64,000 nucleotides of DNA from assembly GCF_030540875.1 (NCBI RefSeq), contig NZ_JAUOEM010000001.1:682001-746000 (forward strand), written 5' to 3'. Origin of the DNA: Flavivirga amylovorans (lineage in GTDB: Bacteria > Bacteroidota > Bacteroidia > Flavobacteriales > Flavobacteriaceae). Position numbers and translations under genes: made by a program. Numbering within the stretch: position 1 is the first letter of the stretch; each line of letters opens with the position of its first letter. The notes under the pieces were generated by a model. It had not been told where the DNA came from, did not search any database, and worked only from the letters and a program-made list of their open reading frames with translations. Shown in pieces: positions 7,991 to 18,600 of the stretch.

Positions 7991-10183
7991 TTATTGTTGT
8001 GCTGTTTCTACTTTAATATCGGTTCCTAAACGTTGTAAATAGGCTATAAGCGCTACAATTTCTCTATTTTTCATTTCGATAAAGTCTTCTCCATTATCTG
8101 AAGCATATTTTTTATCAGCTTCATATGTTTTGGCAAAATCAGGATCTGTATAAAGGTTTTGCTCTATTTTTGCTCCTTGTGCTAACATGTCTTTCTGTGC
8201 ATTAGTAATGTCTTCTTCTGTATAAGGAACACCTAATGTTACCATAGCTTCCATTTTAGCTTCAGTCATCGATTTATCCAATTTACTACTGCTACCAGTT
8301 ATCAACCAAGGGTAACGCGGCATGATAGATCCAGACGATGTACTTTGAGGGTCGTACATGTGGTTAAAGTGCCAATTGTCTGAGTATTTGCCTCCTAATC
8401 TGTGTAAGTCTGGTCCCGTACGTTTACTTCCCCAAAGGAATGGATGATCGTAAACAAACTCACCAGCTTTGGAGTATTCCCCATAACGTTCTACTTCACT
8501 TCTAAAAGGTCGAATCATCTGTGAATGACAACCTACACAGCCTTCCCGAATATATATATCACGCCCTTCTAATTCTAAAGGTGTATAGGGTTTTACACTG
8601 GCTATGGTTGGAATATTAGATTTTACCATAATGGTTGGTACAATTTGGATAACACCACCAATTAAAATAGCAACGGTTGCTAAAAGTGTTAATTGGATAG
8701 GTCTGCGTTCTAACCAAGTGTGCCATCCTTCACTAGCAGTACGTCTTTTAGTAACACGTTCGAGTGCTGGAGCTTCAGCTAATTCATTTTCAACCTTGCT
8801 ACCTTGCTTGATAGTAACAATAACATTGTAAACCATGATTAACATTCCTGTAAGGAATAAGGTGCCTCCAATGGCACGCATCCAATACATAGGCATGATT
8901 TCTGTTACGGTCTCTAAGAAGTTACCGTAAACTAATGTACCATCAGGATTGAATTGTTTCCACATACTTGCTTGAGTAAAACCAGCAACATATAATGGTA
9001 AAGCATACATGATGATACCTAGTGTACCAATCCAAAAATGCAGGTTGGCTAATCCAACAGAGAATAGTTTTGTTTTGAAAAGCTTAGGGACTAACCAGTA
9101 TATCATACCAAAGGTTAGAAAACCGTTCCATGCTAAAGCCCCTACGTGTACATGTGCAATAATCCAATCTGTAAAGTGAGCAATAGCATTAACGTTTTTA
9201 AGTGATAGGGTAGGACCTTCAAATGTGGCCATGCCATAACCTGTAATGGCTATCACCATAAATTTTAAAACTGGGTCTGTACGTACTTTATCCCAGGCTC
9301 CTCTAAGCGTTAAAAGCCCATTTATCATACCGCCCCAAGAAGGCATTAATAACATGACAGAAAATGCCACACCTAAGTTTTGTGCCCATTCTGGTAAGGC
9401 TGTATATAATAGGTGATGCGGTCCTGCCCAGATGTATATAAAGATTAATGACCAGAAGTGAACAATAGATAATCTATATGAGTATACAGGTCGGTTAGCC
9501 GCTTTAGGTATAAAGTAATACATTAAACCTAAAAAAGGTGTGGTTAAAAAGAATGCCACTGCATTATGTCCATACCACCATTGTACCAGAGCATCTTGTA
9601 CACCTGCATATACCGAGTAGCTTTTTAAAGCACTCACGGGTAATTCTAAACTGTTAAAAATATGAAGTACAGCAACAGTCACAAAAGTTGCTATGTAAAA
9701 CCAGATAGCAACATACAAGTGGCGTTGTCTTCTTTTTAGAATGGTACCAATTAAATTCCATCCAAAAACAACCCAAATAACAGCAATAGCAATATCAAAC
9801 GGCCACTCTAACTCGGCATATTCTTTAGATGTTGTATAACCTAAAGGTAATGTGATTGCTGCACCTACTATAATAAGTTGCCAGCCCCAGAAATTTATTT
9901 TACTTAAGGTATCATTAAACATTCTGGCTTTTAATAGACGTTGCGTAGAGTAATAAACGCCCGCGAAAATAGCATTACCAACAAAAGCAAAAATTACGGC
10001 ATTGGTGTGCAATGGTCTTAATCGACCAAAACTAAGCCATGAAATACCATCGGTAAGATTAGGGAATAAAAACATAAATGCTAGTAGCAAGCCTACCAAC
10101 ATACCCACTACGCCCCAAAGCATGGTGGCGTATATGAAATTTTTAACGATCTTATTATCGTAATGAAATTGCTGCATTTCCAT
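7991..10183 (-). CDS. ccoNO: fused cbb3 oxidase subunits I and II (CcoN-CcoO)
   Basis: A 730-residue fusion. Residues about 1-490 are the haem-copper oxidase subunit CcoN with some twelve membrane helices and the conserved histidines in [25 protein letters not shown] and GPHHLLY. Residues about 505-730 are CcoO, a membrane-anchored monohaem cytochrome c with CVGCH at 549-553 and SIMPRYPWL. The CcoN-CcoO fusion is known in Bacteroidota. The enzyme reduces oxygen to water with very high affinity and pumps protons. It follows ccoS by 9 nt and shares that operon's promoter. Confidence 0.96.
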   Translation of the reverse strand: MEMQQFHYDNKIVKNFIYATMLWGVVGMLVGLLLAFMFLFPNLTDGISWLSFGRLRPLHTNAVIFAFVGNAIFAGVYYSTQRLLKARMFNDTLSKINFWGWQLIIVGAAITLPLGYTTSKEYAELEWPFDIAIAVIWVVFGWNLIGTILKRRQRHLYVAIWFYIATFVTVAVLHIFNSLELPVSALKSYSVYAGVQDALVQWWYGHNAVAFFLTTPFLGLMYYFIPKAANRPVYSYRLSIVHFWSLIFIYIWAGPHHLLYTALPEWAQNLGVAFSVMLLMPSWGGMINGLLTLRGAWDKVRTDPVLKFMVIAITGYGMATFEGPTLSLKNVNAIAHFTDWIIAHVHVGALAWNGFLTFGMIYWLVPKLFKTKLFSVGLANLHFWIGTLGIIMYALPLYVAGFTQASMWKQFNPDGTLVYGNFLETVTEIMPMYWMRAIGGTLFLTGMLIMVYNVIVTIKQGSKVENELAEAPALERVTKRRTASEGWHTWLERRPIQLTLLATVAILIGGVIQIVPTIMVKSNIPTIASVKPYTPLELEGRDIYIREGCVGCHSQMIRPFRSEVERYGEYSKAGEFVYDHPFLWGSKRTGPDLHRLGGKYSDNWHFNHMYDPQSTSSGSIMPRYPWLITGSSSKLDKSMTEAKMEAMVTLGVPYTEEDITNAQKDMLAQGAKIEQNLYTDPDFAKTYEADKKYASDNGEDFIEMKNREIVALIAYLQRLGTDIKVETAQQ

Positions 10184-10192
10184 AATTATAGT

Positions 10193-10378
10193 TTAATCTT
10201 TTTTGGTTAGTATTGTTTTATCGGAATTGTCTTTAACGAGTTCGTCTTCAAATAGCATTCTTACTGAAGGCGTATAACTATCGTCATACTGTCCTTTTTT
10301 TACAGCTACAATAAAGGCTATAAAGAAACCAACAGCTACAATGATGCTTATAGCTAATAAAATATAAATAACACTCAT
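10193..10378 (-). CDS. ccoS: cbb3 oxidase assembly protein CcoS
   Basis: A 61-residue single-span protein (helix about 4-26, IYILLAISIIVAVGFFIAFIVA) followed by the short CcoS tail with YDDSYTPSVRMLFED. CcoS is needed for cofactor (haem/copper) insertion into CcoN. Here it is the first gene of the operon, 9 nt ahead of ccoNO, and the Fnr-type promoter at 10399-10442 lies directly upstream. Confidence 0.9.
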   Translation of the reverse strand: MSVIYILLAISIIVAVGFFIAFIVAVKKGQYDDSYTPSVRMLFEDELVKDNSDKTILTKKD

Positions 10379-10398
10379 ACCTACTTGAAGTTATGGTT

Positions 10399-10442
10399 CA
10401 AAATTACTGTCATACCTATTGTTAAAAAATGACTTTTGTCAT
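10399..10442 (-). promoter_or_regulatory. Fnr/Crp-box promoter of the ccoS-NOQPG operon
   Basis: A perfect palindrome ATGAC-TTTT-GTCAT occupies 10429-10442. Read on the minus strand, a TAATTTTG -7 box lies at 10406-10399. The palindrome centre is 29.5 bp from the start of the -7 box, placing it near -42 from the predicted transcription start, the position of class II activators. The same spacing occurs in three other promoters of this window. Confidence 0.8.
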
Positions 10443-10455
10443 GTTCTATATCTTA

Positions 10456-12831
10456 TTAATTTAGTTTCCTTCCTGAAATATTTGTTGCTATGGTTGTAAA
10501 AGCGACTATACTAATAGAACTAAGCGGCATTAATATCGCTGCTACAACTGGAGCCAACTGACCCGTTACCGCAAAATAGAGTCCGATACTATTATATATG
10601 AATGATAGTAAAAAGCTCCATTTTATAATTTTTATAGCTGATTTAGATAGTTTTATATAATTAAATAATTGGTTGAATTTTGAAGCGTCTAAAATGGCAT
10701 CGCAGGCAGGGGAAAACACGTTTACATTTTCTGAAATAGCTATCCCAACATTACTTTGTGCCAAAGCACCAGCATCGTTTAATCCATCACCTATCATTAA
10801 GACATTAGCGCCTTCGTTTTGATGGTATTTAATGTATTCTAATTTGTCTTCTGGTTTCTGATTGAAAAGTAACTTTGTTTTAGTAGGGAGTAACTTGGTT
10901 AAGTTCTCTTTTTCACCTGCATTATCGCCAGATAGAATGACTAGATCATACTCTTTTTTAAGCGTATTAAACAGTTGTGAGATGCCTTTTCTATAGGCAT
11001 TGTAGAATGTAAACTTGCCTTTGTATTGATTGTTAGTGCTTACATGCACTGTGGTATTTAATGTTGCTGTATCACTTGTATGACCAACAAAAGAAGCAGA
11101 TCCTATTTTTATGTTATCATCTTTGTGTTTTGCTTCAATGCCTTTTCCTAAAAATTCTTCATAGGTGTCTAAAGTGAGAATATCATGCTTATTCAAGATA
11201 TTATATAAGGATCTGCTTAATGGATGATTAGATCCTCGTAATGTACTTTTTAATAAGGTTTCTTCATCTAAAGAAAGCTCAGAACCTTCATAATTTATAG
11301 ACGTTTCTTTGTTTGCTGTTATTGTGCCAGTTTTATCAAAAATGATGGTGTTTATTTTTGCCAATTGTTCAATGACGCTGGCATTTTTCAAATAGAATTT
11401 TTTCTTGCCTAGAATTCGCAATATGTTTCCAAAAGTGAAAGGAGCCGATAGGGCAATGGCACACGGACATGCGATGATTAATACCGAAGTAAATACATTT
11501 AGTGCTTTACTAGGGTCTGTTAATAACCAAAATGAAGTGGCGGTTAATGCGATTAGTAAAATAGCAATCGTGAAGCGTTTACTAATACTATTGGTAATGT
11601 TTGTAAATGATAGTTCTTTGTCTTTTTTAAATACATCATTACTCCAAAGTTGAGTTAGGTAACTTTGTTCCACCGATTTTAATACATCAACTTCAATACT
11701 ACCATCTAATTGTTTTCCACCAGCAAACAATTTGTCGCCTGATTGTTTTGAGACTGTTTTAGATTCACCCGTAACAAAGCTATAATCTATACGTGCTGTT
11801 CCTTTGATTAAAATACAGTCTACAGGAATAAGTTCCTCATTTCTAATGAGTAATCGATTGCCTTTTTCAATATCGTATACTTGTATGGATTCTTCTGTAC
11901 CTTCTAATGTTATTTTTGTAATCCCAATAGGAAAATATGATTTGTAATCGCGTTCAAAGGATAAAAAAGTGTATGTTTTTTGTTGGAAAAACTTTCCTAG
12001 TAATAAAAAGAAGATAAGCCCAGTTAAGCTATCAAAAAAGCCAGAGCCGGCATCAAAAATAATTTCAGCAGAACTTCTAACAAATAATACTAAAACACCT
12101 AGAGCAATGGGGACATCAATATTTAAAATTTTTGACCGAAGTCCTTTAAATGCAGAAATAAAATAATCTTGTGCTGAATAAAAAACAACAGGAAGTGAAA
12201 AGAAAAACATCAACCATCTAAAAAGAGGTTTATACTTTTCTATCCAAAATCCATCCACTTGAAAGTACTCTGGAAATGATAAAAACATCACGTTTCCAAA
12301 AGCAAATCCAGCAATTCCTAATTTATATATTAAGGATCTATCTACATGTTTTTTACCAACACTATAATCGTCTAAACTTATAAAGGGTTCGTAACCAATG
12401 CTACTTAATAATGCTACGAGATTTTTTAATGTAAGTGATTCGCTATTAAAAGTAACTCGCACATTTTTTTTGCCAAAATTTACTACAGATGAGCTAATCG
12501 CTGGATTTAGTTTGTTTAAATTCTCCAAAATCCAAATACAAGAACTACAGTGTATATGTGGAATATATAATGTAACGATTTGAGTATCGTCGTTATTAAA
12601 TTCCAGTAATTGTTCTACAATTTTTGCATTATCTAAAAAATTGTATTTGCCTTCTACATCTTTAGGAGTTGCACCAGGGGCTTGCTGTAAATCGTAGTAA
12701 CAGGTTAAATCGTTTATAGAGAAGATTTCATAAACCGTCTTACAGCCATTACAACAAAATGACTTATTGTCAAATGTAATTGTAGAGGATGTAGCATCTA
12801 ACCCACAATGAAAACATGTGTTATTGCTCAT
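10456..12831 (-). CDS. ccoI: copper-transporting P-type ATPase for cbb3 oxidase (CcoI/FixI)
   Basis: A 791-residue P1B-type ATPase. The N-terminus has a Cys-rich FixI-type domain (CFHCG at 6-10, CCNGC at 26-30) and an HMA domain with HCSSC at 94-98. Then come membrane helices, the metal-translocating CPC motif at 455-457, the phosphorylated Asp499 in DKTGT, and GDGLNDAGAL. CcoI exports or delivers copper for the CcoN binuclear centre. It is separated from ccoS by 77 bp holding an Fnr-type promoter, so it can be transcribed independently, and it is divergent from the Crp/Fnr gene. Confidence 0.94.
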   Translation of the reverse strand: MSNNTCFHCGLDATSSTITFDNKSFCCNGCKTVYEIFSINDLTCYYDLQQAPGATPKDVEGKYNFLDNAKIVEQLLEFNNDDTQIVTLYIPHIHCSSCIWILENLNKLNPAISSSVVNFGKKNVRVTFNSESLTLKNLVALLSSIGYEPFISLDDYSVGKKHVDRSLIYKLGIAGFAFGNVMFLSFPEYFQVDGFWIEKYKPLFRWLMFFFSLPVVFYSAQDYFISAFKGLRSKILNIDVPIALGVLVLFVRSSAEIIFDAGSGFFDSLTGLIFFLLLGKFFQQKTYTFLSFERDYKSYFPIGITKITLEGTEESIQVYDIEKGNRLLIRNEELIPVDCILIKGTARIDYSFVTGESKTVSKQSGDKLFAGGKQLDGSIEVDVLKSVEQSYLTQLWSNDVFKKDKELSFTNITNSISKRFTIAILLIALTATSFWLLTDPSKALNVFTSVLIIACPCAIALSAPFTFGNILRILGKKKFYLKNASVIEQLAKINTIIFDKTGTITANKETSINYEGSELSLDEETLLKSTLRGSNHPLSRSLYNILNKHDILTLDTYEEFLGKGIEAKHKDDNIKIGSASFVGHTSDTATLNTTVHVSTNNQYKGKFTFYNAYRKGISQLFNTLKKEYDLVILSGDNAGEKENLTKLLPTKTKLLFNQKPEDKLEYIKYHQNEGANVLMIGDGLNDAGALAQSNVGIAISENVNVFSPACDAILDASKFNQLFNYIKLSKSAIKIIKWSFLLSFIYNSIGLYFAVTGQLAPVVAAILMPLSSISIVAFTTIATNISGRKLN

Positions 12832-12857
12832 TTTTATTTGCTCATTTATACCTAATA

Positions 12858-12901
12858 CAAAGGTTGTGACTTAATGATTGTTTTAATATGATAATTGTCA
12901 T
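12858..12901 (-). promoter_or_regulatory. Fnr/Crp-box promoter of ccoI, in the ccoI-fnr divergent region
   Basis: The near-palindrome ATGAT-AATT-GTCAT lies at 12888-12901. On the minus strand an AACCTTTG box (one mismatch to TAnnTTTG) spans 12865-12858. Centre-to-box distance is 29.5 bp, as in the other three sites. The same box is only about 40 bp before the start codon of the regulator gene on the plus strand, so the regulator could also act on itself. Confidence 0.7.
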
Positions 12902-12938
12902 GTTTTCTTTATTTTTACATACTTAGTTATTAATTATT

Positions 12939-13616
12939 ATGGGCAAGTGCGAACAATGTATTATTAAACAGTTTAATTCTCTTAAGTCTTTGACTAAAGA
13001 TGAGTTAGTACGTATTTCTAATTGTAAAACCTCTCACATTATAAAAAAGGGGACTGTTATTTTTGAAGAAGGAGATGCTATAAATGGCGTTTATTGCGTT
13101 AAAGATGGTATTTGTAAACTTTCTAAATTAAGTGAAAACGGTAAGGATCAAATAGTGAAAATGGTTGTTAAAGGCCAATTACTGGGGCAGCGTTCTCTTA
13201 TAAGTGACGAGAATTCTAATTTACAAGCAACGGCCTTAAATGATATGGAAGTTTGTTTTATTCCTAAGAGTGAAATCATTGCAGACCTTCAAAAGAATCC
13301 GAAGTTTTCATTTGATGTATTGAAAGAAATGGCACATGATTTAAAGGAAGCTGATGATATTATAGTTAATATGGCTCAAAAATCGGTGAGACAACGATTA
13401 GCAGAAGCTTTAATATATATACATAATAGTTTTGGAGTGAATCCAGATGGTACACTTAGTGTTTTATTATCTCGTGAAGATTTTGCCAACATTGTTGGTA
13501 CTGCTACAGAGTCGGCAATACGGGTTTTATCTCAATTTAAAAAGGAAGGACTTATTTCTACTATTGGTAAGCAAATAAAGATTGAAAGTATAGAAGGTTT
13601 AAAACGGATAGAATAA
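12939..13616 (+). CDS. Crp/Fnr-family transcriptional regulator
   Basis: A 225-residue regulator with a cyclic-nucleotide-binding-type beta-roll (about 25-125, including GTVIFEEGD and GQLLGQRSL) and a C-terminal winged helix-turn-helix (about 150-215, LSREDFANIVGTATESAIRVL). Cysteines at 4 and 7 (CEQC), 29, 53 and 59 could bind an iron-sulfur cluster for oxygen sensing as in FNR, but the spacing is not that of E. coli FNR and I cannot prove it. Divergent from ccoI and adjacent to the cco operon, it is the best candidate for reading the TGAY-N4-RTCA boxes of this window. A bidirectional terminator follows. Confidence 0.88.
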   Translation: MGKCEQCIIKQFNSLKSLTKDELVRISNCKTSHIIKKGTVIFEEGDAINGVYCVKDGICKLSKLSENGKDQIVKMVVKGQLLGQRSLISDENSNLQATALNDMEVCFIPKSEIIADLQKNPKFSFDVLKEMAHDLKEADDIIVNMAQKSVRQRLAEALIYIHNSFGVNPDGTLSVLLSREDFANIVGTATESAIRVLSQFKKEGLISTIGKQIKIESIEGLKRIE

Positions 13617-13641
13617 AGATGTTCACCATTCTATTAAAATA

Positions 13642-13676
13642 AAAAAACGCTCTGAAATTTTCAGAGCGTTTTTGCT
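13642..13676. terminator. bidirectional rho-independent terminator
   Basis: An AAAAACGCTCTGAAA stem and its complement with a T-run on each side lie between the convergent Crp/Fnr gene and the S9 peptidase gene. The stem is perfect over about 15 bp. Confidence 0.88.
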
Positions 13677-13680
13677 TTTT

Positions 13681-15627
13681 TTAGCTTTCAGTTTCTGCTT
13701 CTATTTCTTTTACGGGAATTTCACCATCTACAGGAGCATTTTCTTTTTTAAGATACGTGTCTAAAAAGTTGAGTATGCTACTATAAGCTTCAATTTGATT
13801 TTCTTTTTTCACAAAACCATGACCTTCATCTTCAAATAAAACGTATTCTACAGGAATACCATTTTTACGAACACCAGCCACAATTTCATCAGATTCTACT
13901 TGTAAAACTCTAGGGTCTTTAGCACCTTGTAAAACAATCAAAGGTTTGGTTACTTTATCGGTGTGGAATAGGGGAGATATTTTACGTAATCTTACTGAGT
14001 CTGCTGTATGCGGATTACCCAATTCTTTGTAAAGAGCCTCTTTAAAAGATTCCCACCATGGCGGAATGCTTTTAAGTGTGCGTAGCCAGTTTGTAACCCC
14101 AAATATATTAACTCCTACAGCAAATTCCTCTGGAGTATAAGTCAATGCAGCCATCGTCATATATCCACCATAAGACCCACCCATAATACCAATTTTACTA
14201 GCATCAATTTGTGGCTGTGAGGCTAACCAATTTTTACCTTCTACACAATCTTGTAAATCTTTTTCACCATGATTGAGATCATCCATTTGGAAAAACGTTT
14301 TACCGTATCCGCTGCTTCCACGATTATTTACTGCCAAAACTGCATAACCATGATTAACAAGGTATTGTGTTAAAGAATTAAAATTTTGCCTGCTTTGCCC
14401 TCCAGGGCCACCATGTACTAGAACTAGAGCAGGAACTTTATCTTCAGCCGAAGCCTGATGTGGTAAATAATAAATCGCAGGAATTTCTACACCATCAAAA
14501 GACTTATATCTGATTACTTTAGCTGTTACTAAATGATTGGCATCAATGTCTTTATTGAGTACATCTGTAAGTTGGTGTAATTCTTTAGAGGCAAGGTTGT
14601 ATATAAACAAATTTGAGGGACTATTGGAACCACCAACATACATACGCATCATGGTTTCGTCTCTAGAAATCCCCACACTGGTTATACTACCATTTTGAAA
14701 ATCGGGAAGCTCCAAGTTTTTACCAGAAGCCATATCCATTATTTCTATAACGTTTTTAGCATCTTCATTTATAAAACTTACCATGTATTTCTCATTATGA
14801 GTAAAATAAATACCGCTTACATCCCAAGATCTTTCTAAAACTTTTTTCCTTTCGCCTGTAGCGATATTATATTTCATAACATATGAAAACTCAGCGCCAT
14901 CATCTGTAGTATAATAAAGTGTTTTGCTATCTAAAGAGAAATCTTCAGCAGAATTACTACTTTGGTTTTCGTTGACTTTGGTAAGTGATTTATCTGTTCT
15001 ATTATAGATAAAAATATCACTGTCGTTTGTGTTAATCGTTTTGCTTAAAGCCAAGAGGTTTTTATCACTAGAAATAGCATTAAAGCTATAGCCTTTATCA
15101 TTTTGATAAATGAGTTTAGAAGACAGATCCTCAACAGTCATTTCATAAACATCCATATAACGCTTGTCTCTTTTATTAGAACCATAAATAAAGCTTTTTC
15201 CATCGTGAGACCATCCATAAAAAGAAGCTCTGGCTCCCTCGTCTGGTGTTAGTTCTGTAATAGTGCCGTCAATGTCTCGTAAATAGATATGATAAATTTC
15301 ATCGCCATTACCATCGGCTCTATATAACATGCGTTCATCATTTGGAAAATAAGAAATACCAAAAACAGATGAAGAATCTGATGTCGTTATAGGCGTAAAG
15401 TCACCACCACTAGATGGCACTGTGTACATGTTATAAATTCCAGATCGATTACTGGACACTAATAATTTTGATTTGTCCGGAGAAAAACTTCCTCCACCTA
15501 CAGCTTCATTATCCATGAACTGTTCAATCGTGTACTCTTTTAAATTAAGAGCGACTTCTTTTGTTTGTTTTTCTTTTTTACAAGAGATAAACAAAACCAA
15601 AAGGACTAAAGTTACTAGTTTATTCAT
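13681..15627 (-). CDS. S9-family serine peptidase, lipoprotein (prolyl oligopeptidase-like)
   Basis: A 648-residue protein. It has a lipoprotein signal (MNKLVTLVLLVLFISC, Cys16), a beta-propeller region with WD40/PD40-like repeats (about 35-370; for example SPDKSKLLVSS, YFPNDERML, SWDVSGIYF) and a C-terminal alpha/beta hydrolase. The catalytic triad is visible as Ser485 in GGSYGGY, Asp571 in GAKDPR and His603 in DEGHGF. Such enzymes cleave short peptides outside the cytoplasm. It starts 2 nt after the stop of the BNR-repeat gene and is therefore co-transcribed with it. The C-terminal acidic tail is unusual but low-complexity. Confidence 0.9.
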   Translation of the reverse strand: MNKLVTLVLLVLFISCKKEKQTKEVALNLKEYTIEQFMDNEAVGGGSFSPDKSKLLVSSNRSGIYNMYTVPSSGGDFTPITTSDSSSVFGISYFPNDERMLYRADGNGDEIYHIYLRDIDGTITELTPDEGARASFYGWSHDGKSFIYGSNKRDKRYMDVYEMTVEDLSSKLIYQNDKGYSFNAISSDKNLLALSKTINTNDSDIFIYNRTDKSLTKVNENQSSNSAEDFSLDSKTLYYTTDDGAEFSYVMKYNIATGERKKVLERSWDVSGIYFTHNEKYMVSFINEDAKNVIEIMDMASGKNLELPDFQNGSITSVGISRDETMMRMYVGGSNSPSNLFIYNLASKELHQLTDVLNKDIDANHLVTAKVIRYKSFDGVEIPAIYYLPHQASAEDKVPALVLVHGGPGGQSRQNFNSLTQYLVNHGYAVLAVNNRGSSGYGKTFFQMDDLNHGEKDLQDCVEGKNWLASQPQIDASKIGIMGGSYGGYMTMAALTYTPEEFAVGVNIFGVTNWLRTLKSIPPWWESFKEALYKELGNPHTADSVRLRKISPLFHTDKVTKPLIVLQGAKDPRVLQVESDEIVAGVRKNGIPVEYVLFEDEGHGFVKKENQIEAYSSILNFLDTYLKKENAPVDGEIPVKEIEAETES

Positions 15628-15629
15628 AT

Positions 15630-18600
15630 TTAATTGATTTTAAATGATTTTACATCTTTGAAAGGAGAGAGTTTTATGTTTTCAATTGAATTTTTGTAGG
15701 ATTTCCAGTCTTCATTAAAAAAAGTATTTGTTTTATCAAGCCCAATTTTTAAAGCGTCTTTCGCATGTTTTATAAGTGTAGTTTCAGTTGAGGTTAATCC
15801 ATTTTGTCTGGATTGAACATAACCATTTGCTGAACTAATACGCTGATTAATATTAACTTCGGGATTACGTGTTATACCTTGCCTTTTATCTTCTTTTCCT
15901 AAAAACAAATTAATGATATCGTCAATTTTTTTAACAATATCTTTTGACGCTTTTATTTGATCTTTATATGATTCTGTATCTAATTTTTTTAATTCAGATT
16001 GATATTTTTTAGCAATTTGTTTGCTTTCTACTAGTTGTTTTATAGCATCAGTCATAGTTTGTATCATGCTTTCAATATTTTTTGAAGCCTGATAAACCTC
16101 GTTGATTGCGTTATCAGATTTATTTAAACGGGGGTCATTCTCGATCGTGATTATTTCTTCGGAAGTTTGATCTCCAAAAGCCAATACTATTTTATAAGTC
16201 CCAGGTTTTACTCTAGTGCCTCTTGGTTCATTTTTATTTTTATTAATTTTTCGAGATGGTCTTTGTGGTCCTTTTTCATTCATGTGCCAGATCCATTTAT
16301 GCAGCCCTGTTTCTTTATGTGCTTTTCGTTTTAATGTTCTTATTAAATGCTCTCCATCATAAATTTTCATAGTTAGGGAATCCCATTTAACCTGAACTTG
16401 ATTCAGGTGCTCATCCACTGTGTCGTCAGTATCACCAGCATCTTCTTTATTATCTTCATCAGACGATTCTTTTTTATCAATGGTTACATAATAGGAAATT
16501 GACGCACCAGATTTTCTGTTTTCTCCATGATACATCGCATCACCTCCAAAACGAGTTCCTGTTGGTTGTTGATAGGCAGCCATGTAAGCCGTGGGTGGCT
16601 GAAATAATTCTAATTTCTGATTAAGGATTTGCTGATTCTTAGCAATGGCTCGCAATGGACGTATATCGTCTAAAACCCATGCCGCACGACCAAAAGTTCC
16701 AATAATTAAATCGTGTTCGCGAGGGTGAATAATTAAATCTTTTACAGGAACAGTAGGAAAGCCTTGCGTCCATTTTATCCATGTATTCCCGGCATCAAGT
16801 GAGATGTATAGACCATCATCTGTTCCTAAAAATAATAGGTTTGGGTTTTCAAGATCTTCTACGATTGATAATGTATAGCTTTTTACATCTTTATCATCTA
16901 CAATACGTTGCCATGTTTTTCCATAATTCTTTGTCCTATAAGCGTAAGGAGTATAGTTAAAACGCCTATAATCATTGGCTATTAAAAGAGCTTCACCTTT
17001 ATTTTTATTAGACGCTTTTATTTGAGGAATCCAACTTCCAGAAGGTAAGTCTTTAATATTTTTTGTGACATCTGTATACGTTTGTCCGCCATTTTGAGTA
17101 ATATGCACGCGACCATCATCTGTACCAATCCAAAGCATATCTTTTTCTAAAGGAGAGGGTTCAATAACTAAAATGGTGCAATGATTCTCTGCCCCAGTGG
17201 CATCTAAGGTTAATCCTCCACTTTCGCTTTGCTTTTGTTTTTCGAGATCATTTGTTGTTAAATCTTCAGAAATAACGATCCATGTCAAGCCTTTGTCGGT
17301 TGATTTATGAACAAATTGACTTCCAAAATACAAGGTGCTAGAATCAAAAGGATCAATATTAATAGCCGAATTCCAATTAAACCTAAGTTTTACTTTGGCA
17401 TCAGGATGTGTTGGTTTTACAGTATAATTATTTCCAGTTTCAGAATCGTATCTACTTACATAACCTTGTTGACTCATAGACCAGCCAAAACGTGAATCTT
17501 CTTTGTCTGGAACCACATCAAAACCATCACCAAAGCTTATTTCTTGCCAGTAGGAATTTCTAATACCTTGCGAGCGCCACACATATGCAGGGCCTTTCCA
17601 AGAACCATTGTCTTGCATACCACCGTATACATTATAAGGAATATCATTATCGACATTTATATGATAAAATTGAGCTACAGGTAAGTTTCCAATGAAACGC
17701 CAAGTTTTACCACCGTCTTTAGTGATATTTAATCCGCCATCATTACCATCTATCATAAAATTACCATTGGTAGGGTGTATCCACCAAGCATGATGATCTG
17801 GGTGAATACCATTGTCTGTACCATAAGCAGGCATGAGTTGCGAAAAGTTCTTACCACCATCTTGGCTAACATTTACATAGGTATATATACTGAAAATTCG
17901 ATTTTCATTTTGAGGATCTACATAGATTTCAGAATAATAAAAAGGGCGATTACCAATACCGCTTTTATCATTTACTTTTTTCCATTTAAATCCGCCATCT
18001 TCACTTTTATATAACGCATTTTTTTTAGCTTCAACTAGTGCGTAAATAATATTAGGTTTATTTGCAGCAATAGCAATACCTATACGTCCTAAGTTTCCTT
18101 TTGGTAAACCATCTTCATCAGTTAGTTTTTTCCAGGTTTCACCACCATCGTGCGTTATATGTAAACCAGAACCTTCACCACCAGAGTTGAAAAACCAAGG
18201 ATCACGTTTATGTTCCCACATCGCAGCAATGAGTTTATTGGGATTCGTAGGATCCATAACTAAATCTGCAGCTCCAGTTTTATTGTTAACAAATAATATG
18301 TTGTTCCAGGTTTTACCACCATCTGTTGTTTTATAAACACCACGTTCTGGATGTATGCCCCAAGGAGAACCAATAGCAGCTACATAAACAATATTTGGAT
18401 TTGTAGGGTCTATAATAACACGGTGTATATGGCGAGTTTGTTCCAGTCCCATTGATTTCCAATGTTTACCACCGTCTAGCGATTTGTAAATACCATAACC
18501 ACCATTTAAACTGTTTCTTGGATTACCTTCTCCGGTTCCAGCCCAAATAACACTTGGGTTAGATTGTTGAATGGCAATGGCTCCAATGGAAGCAGTAACT

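Noticed and set aside
8525-8560. CcoN-CcoO fusion as a novelty
   Set aside because: The fusion is already known in Bacteroidota, so it is described as a feature only.
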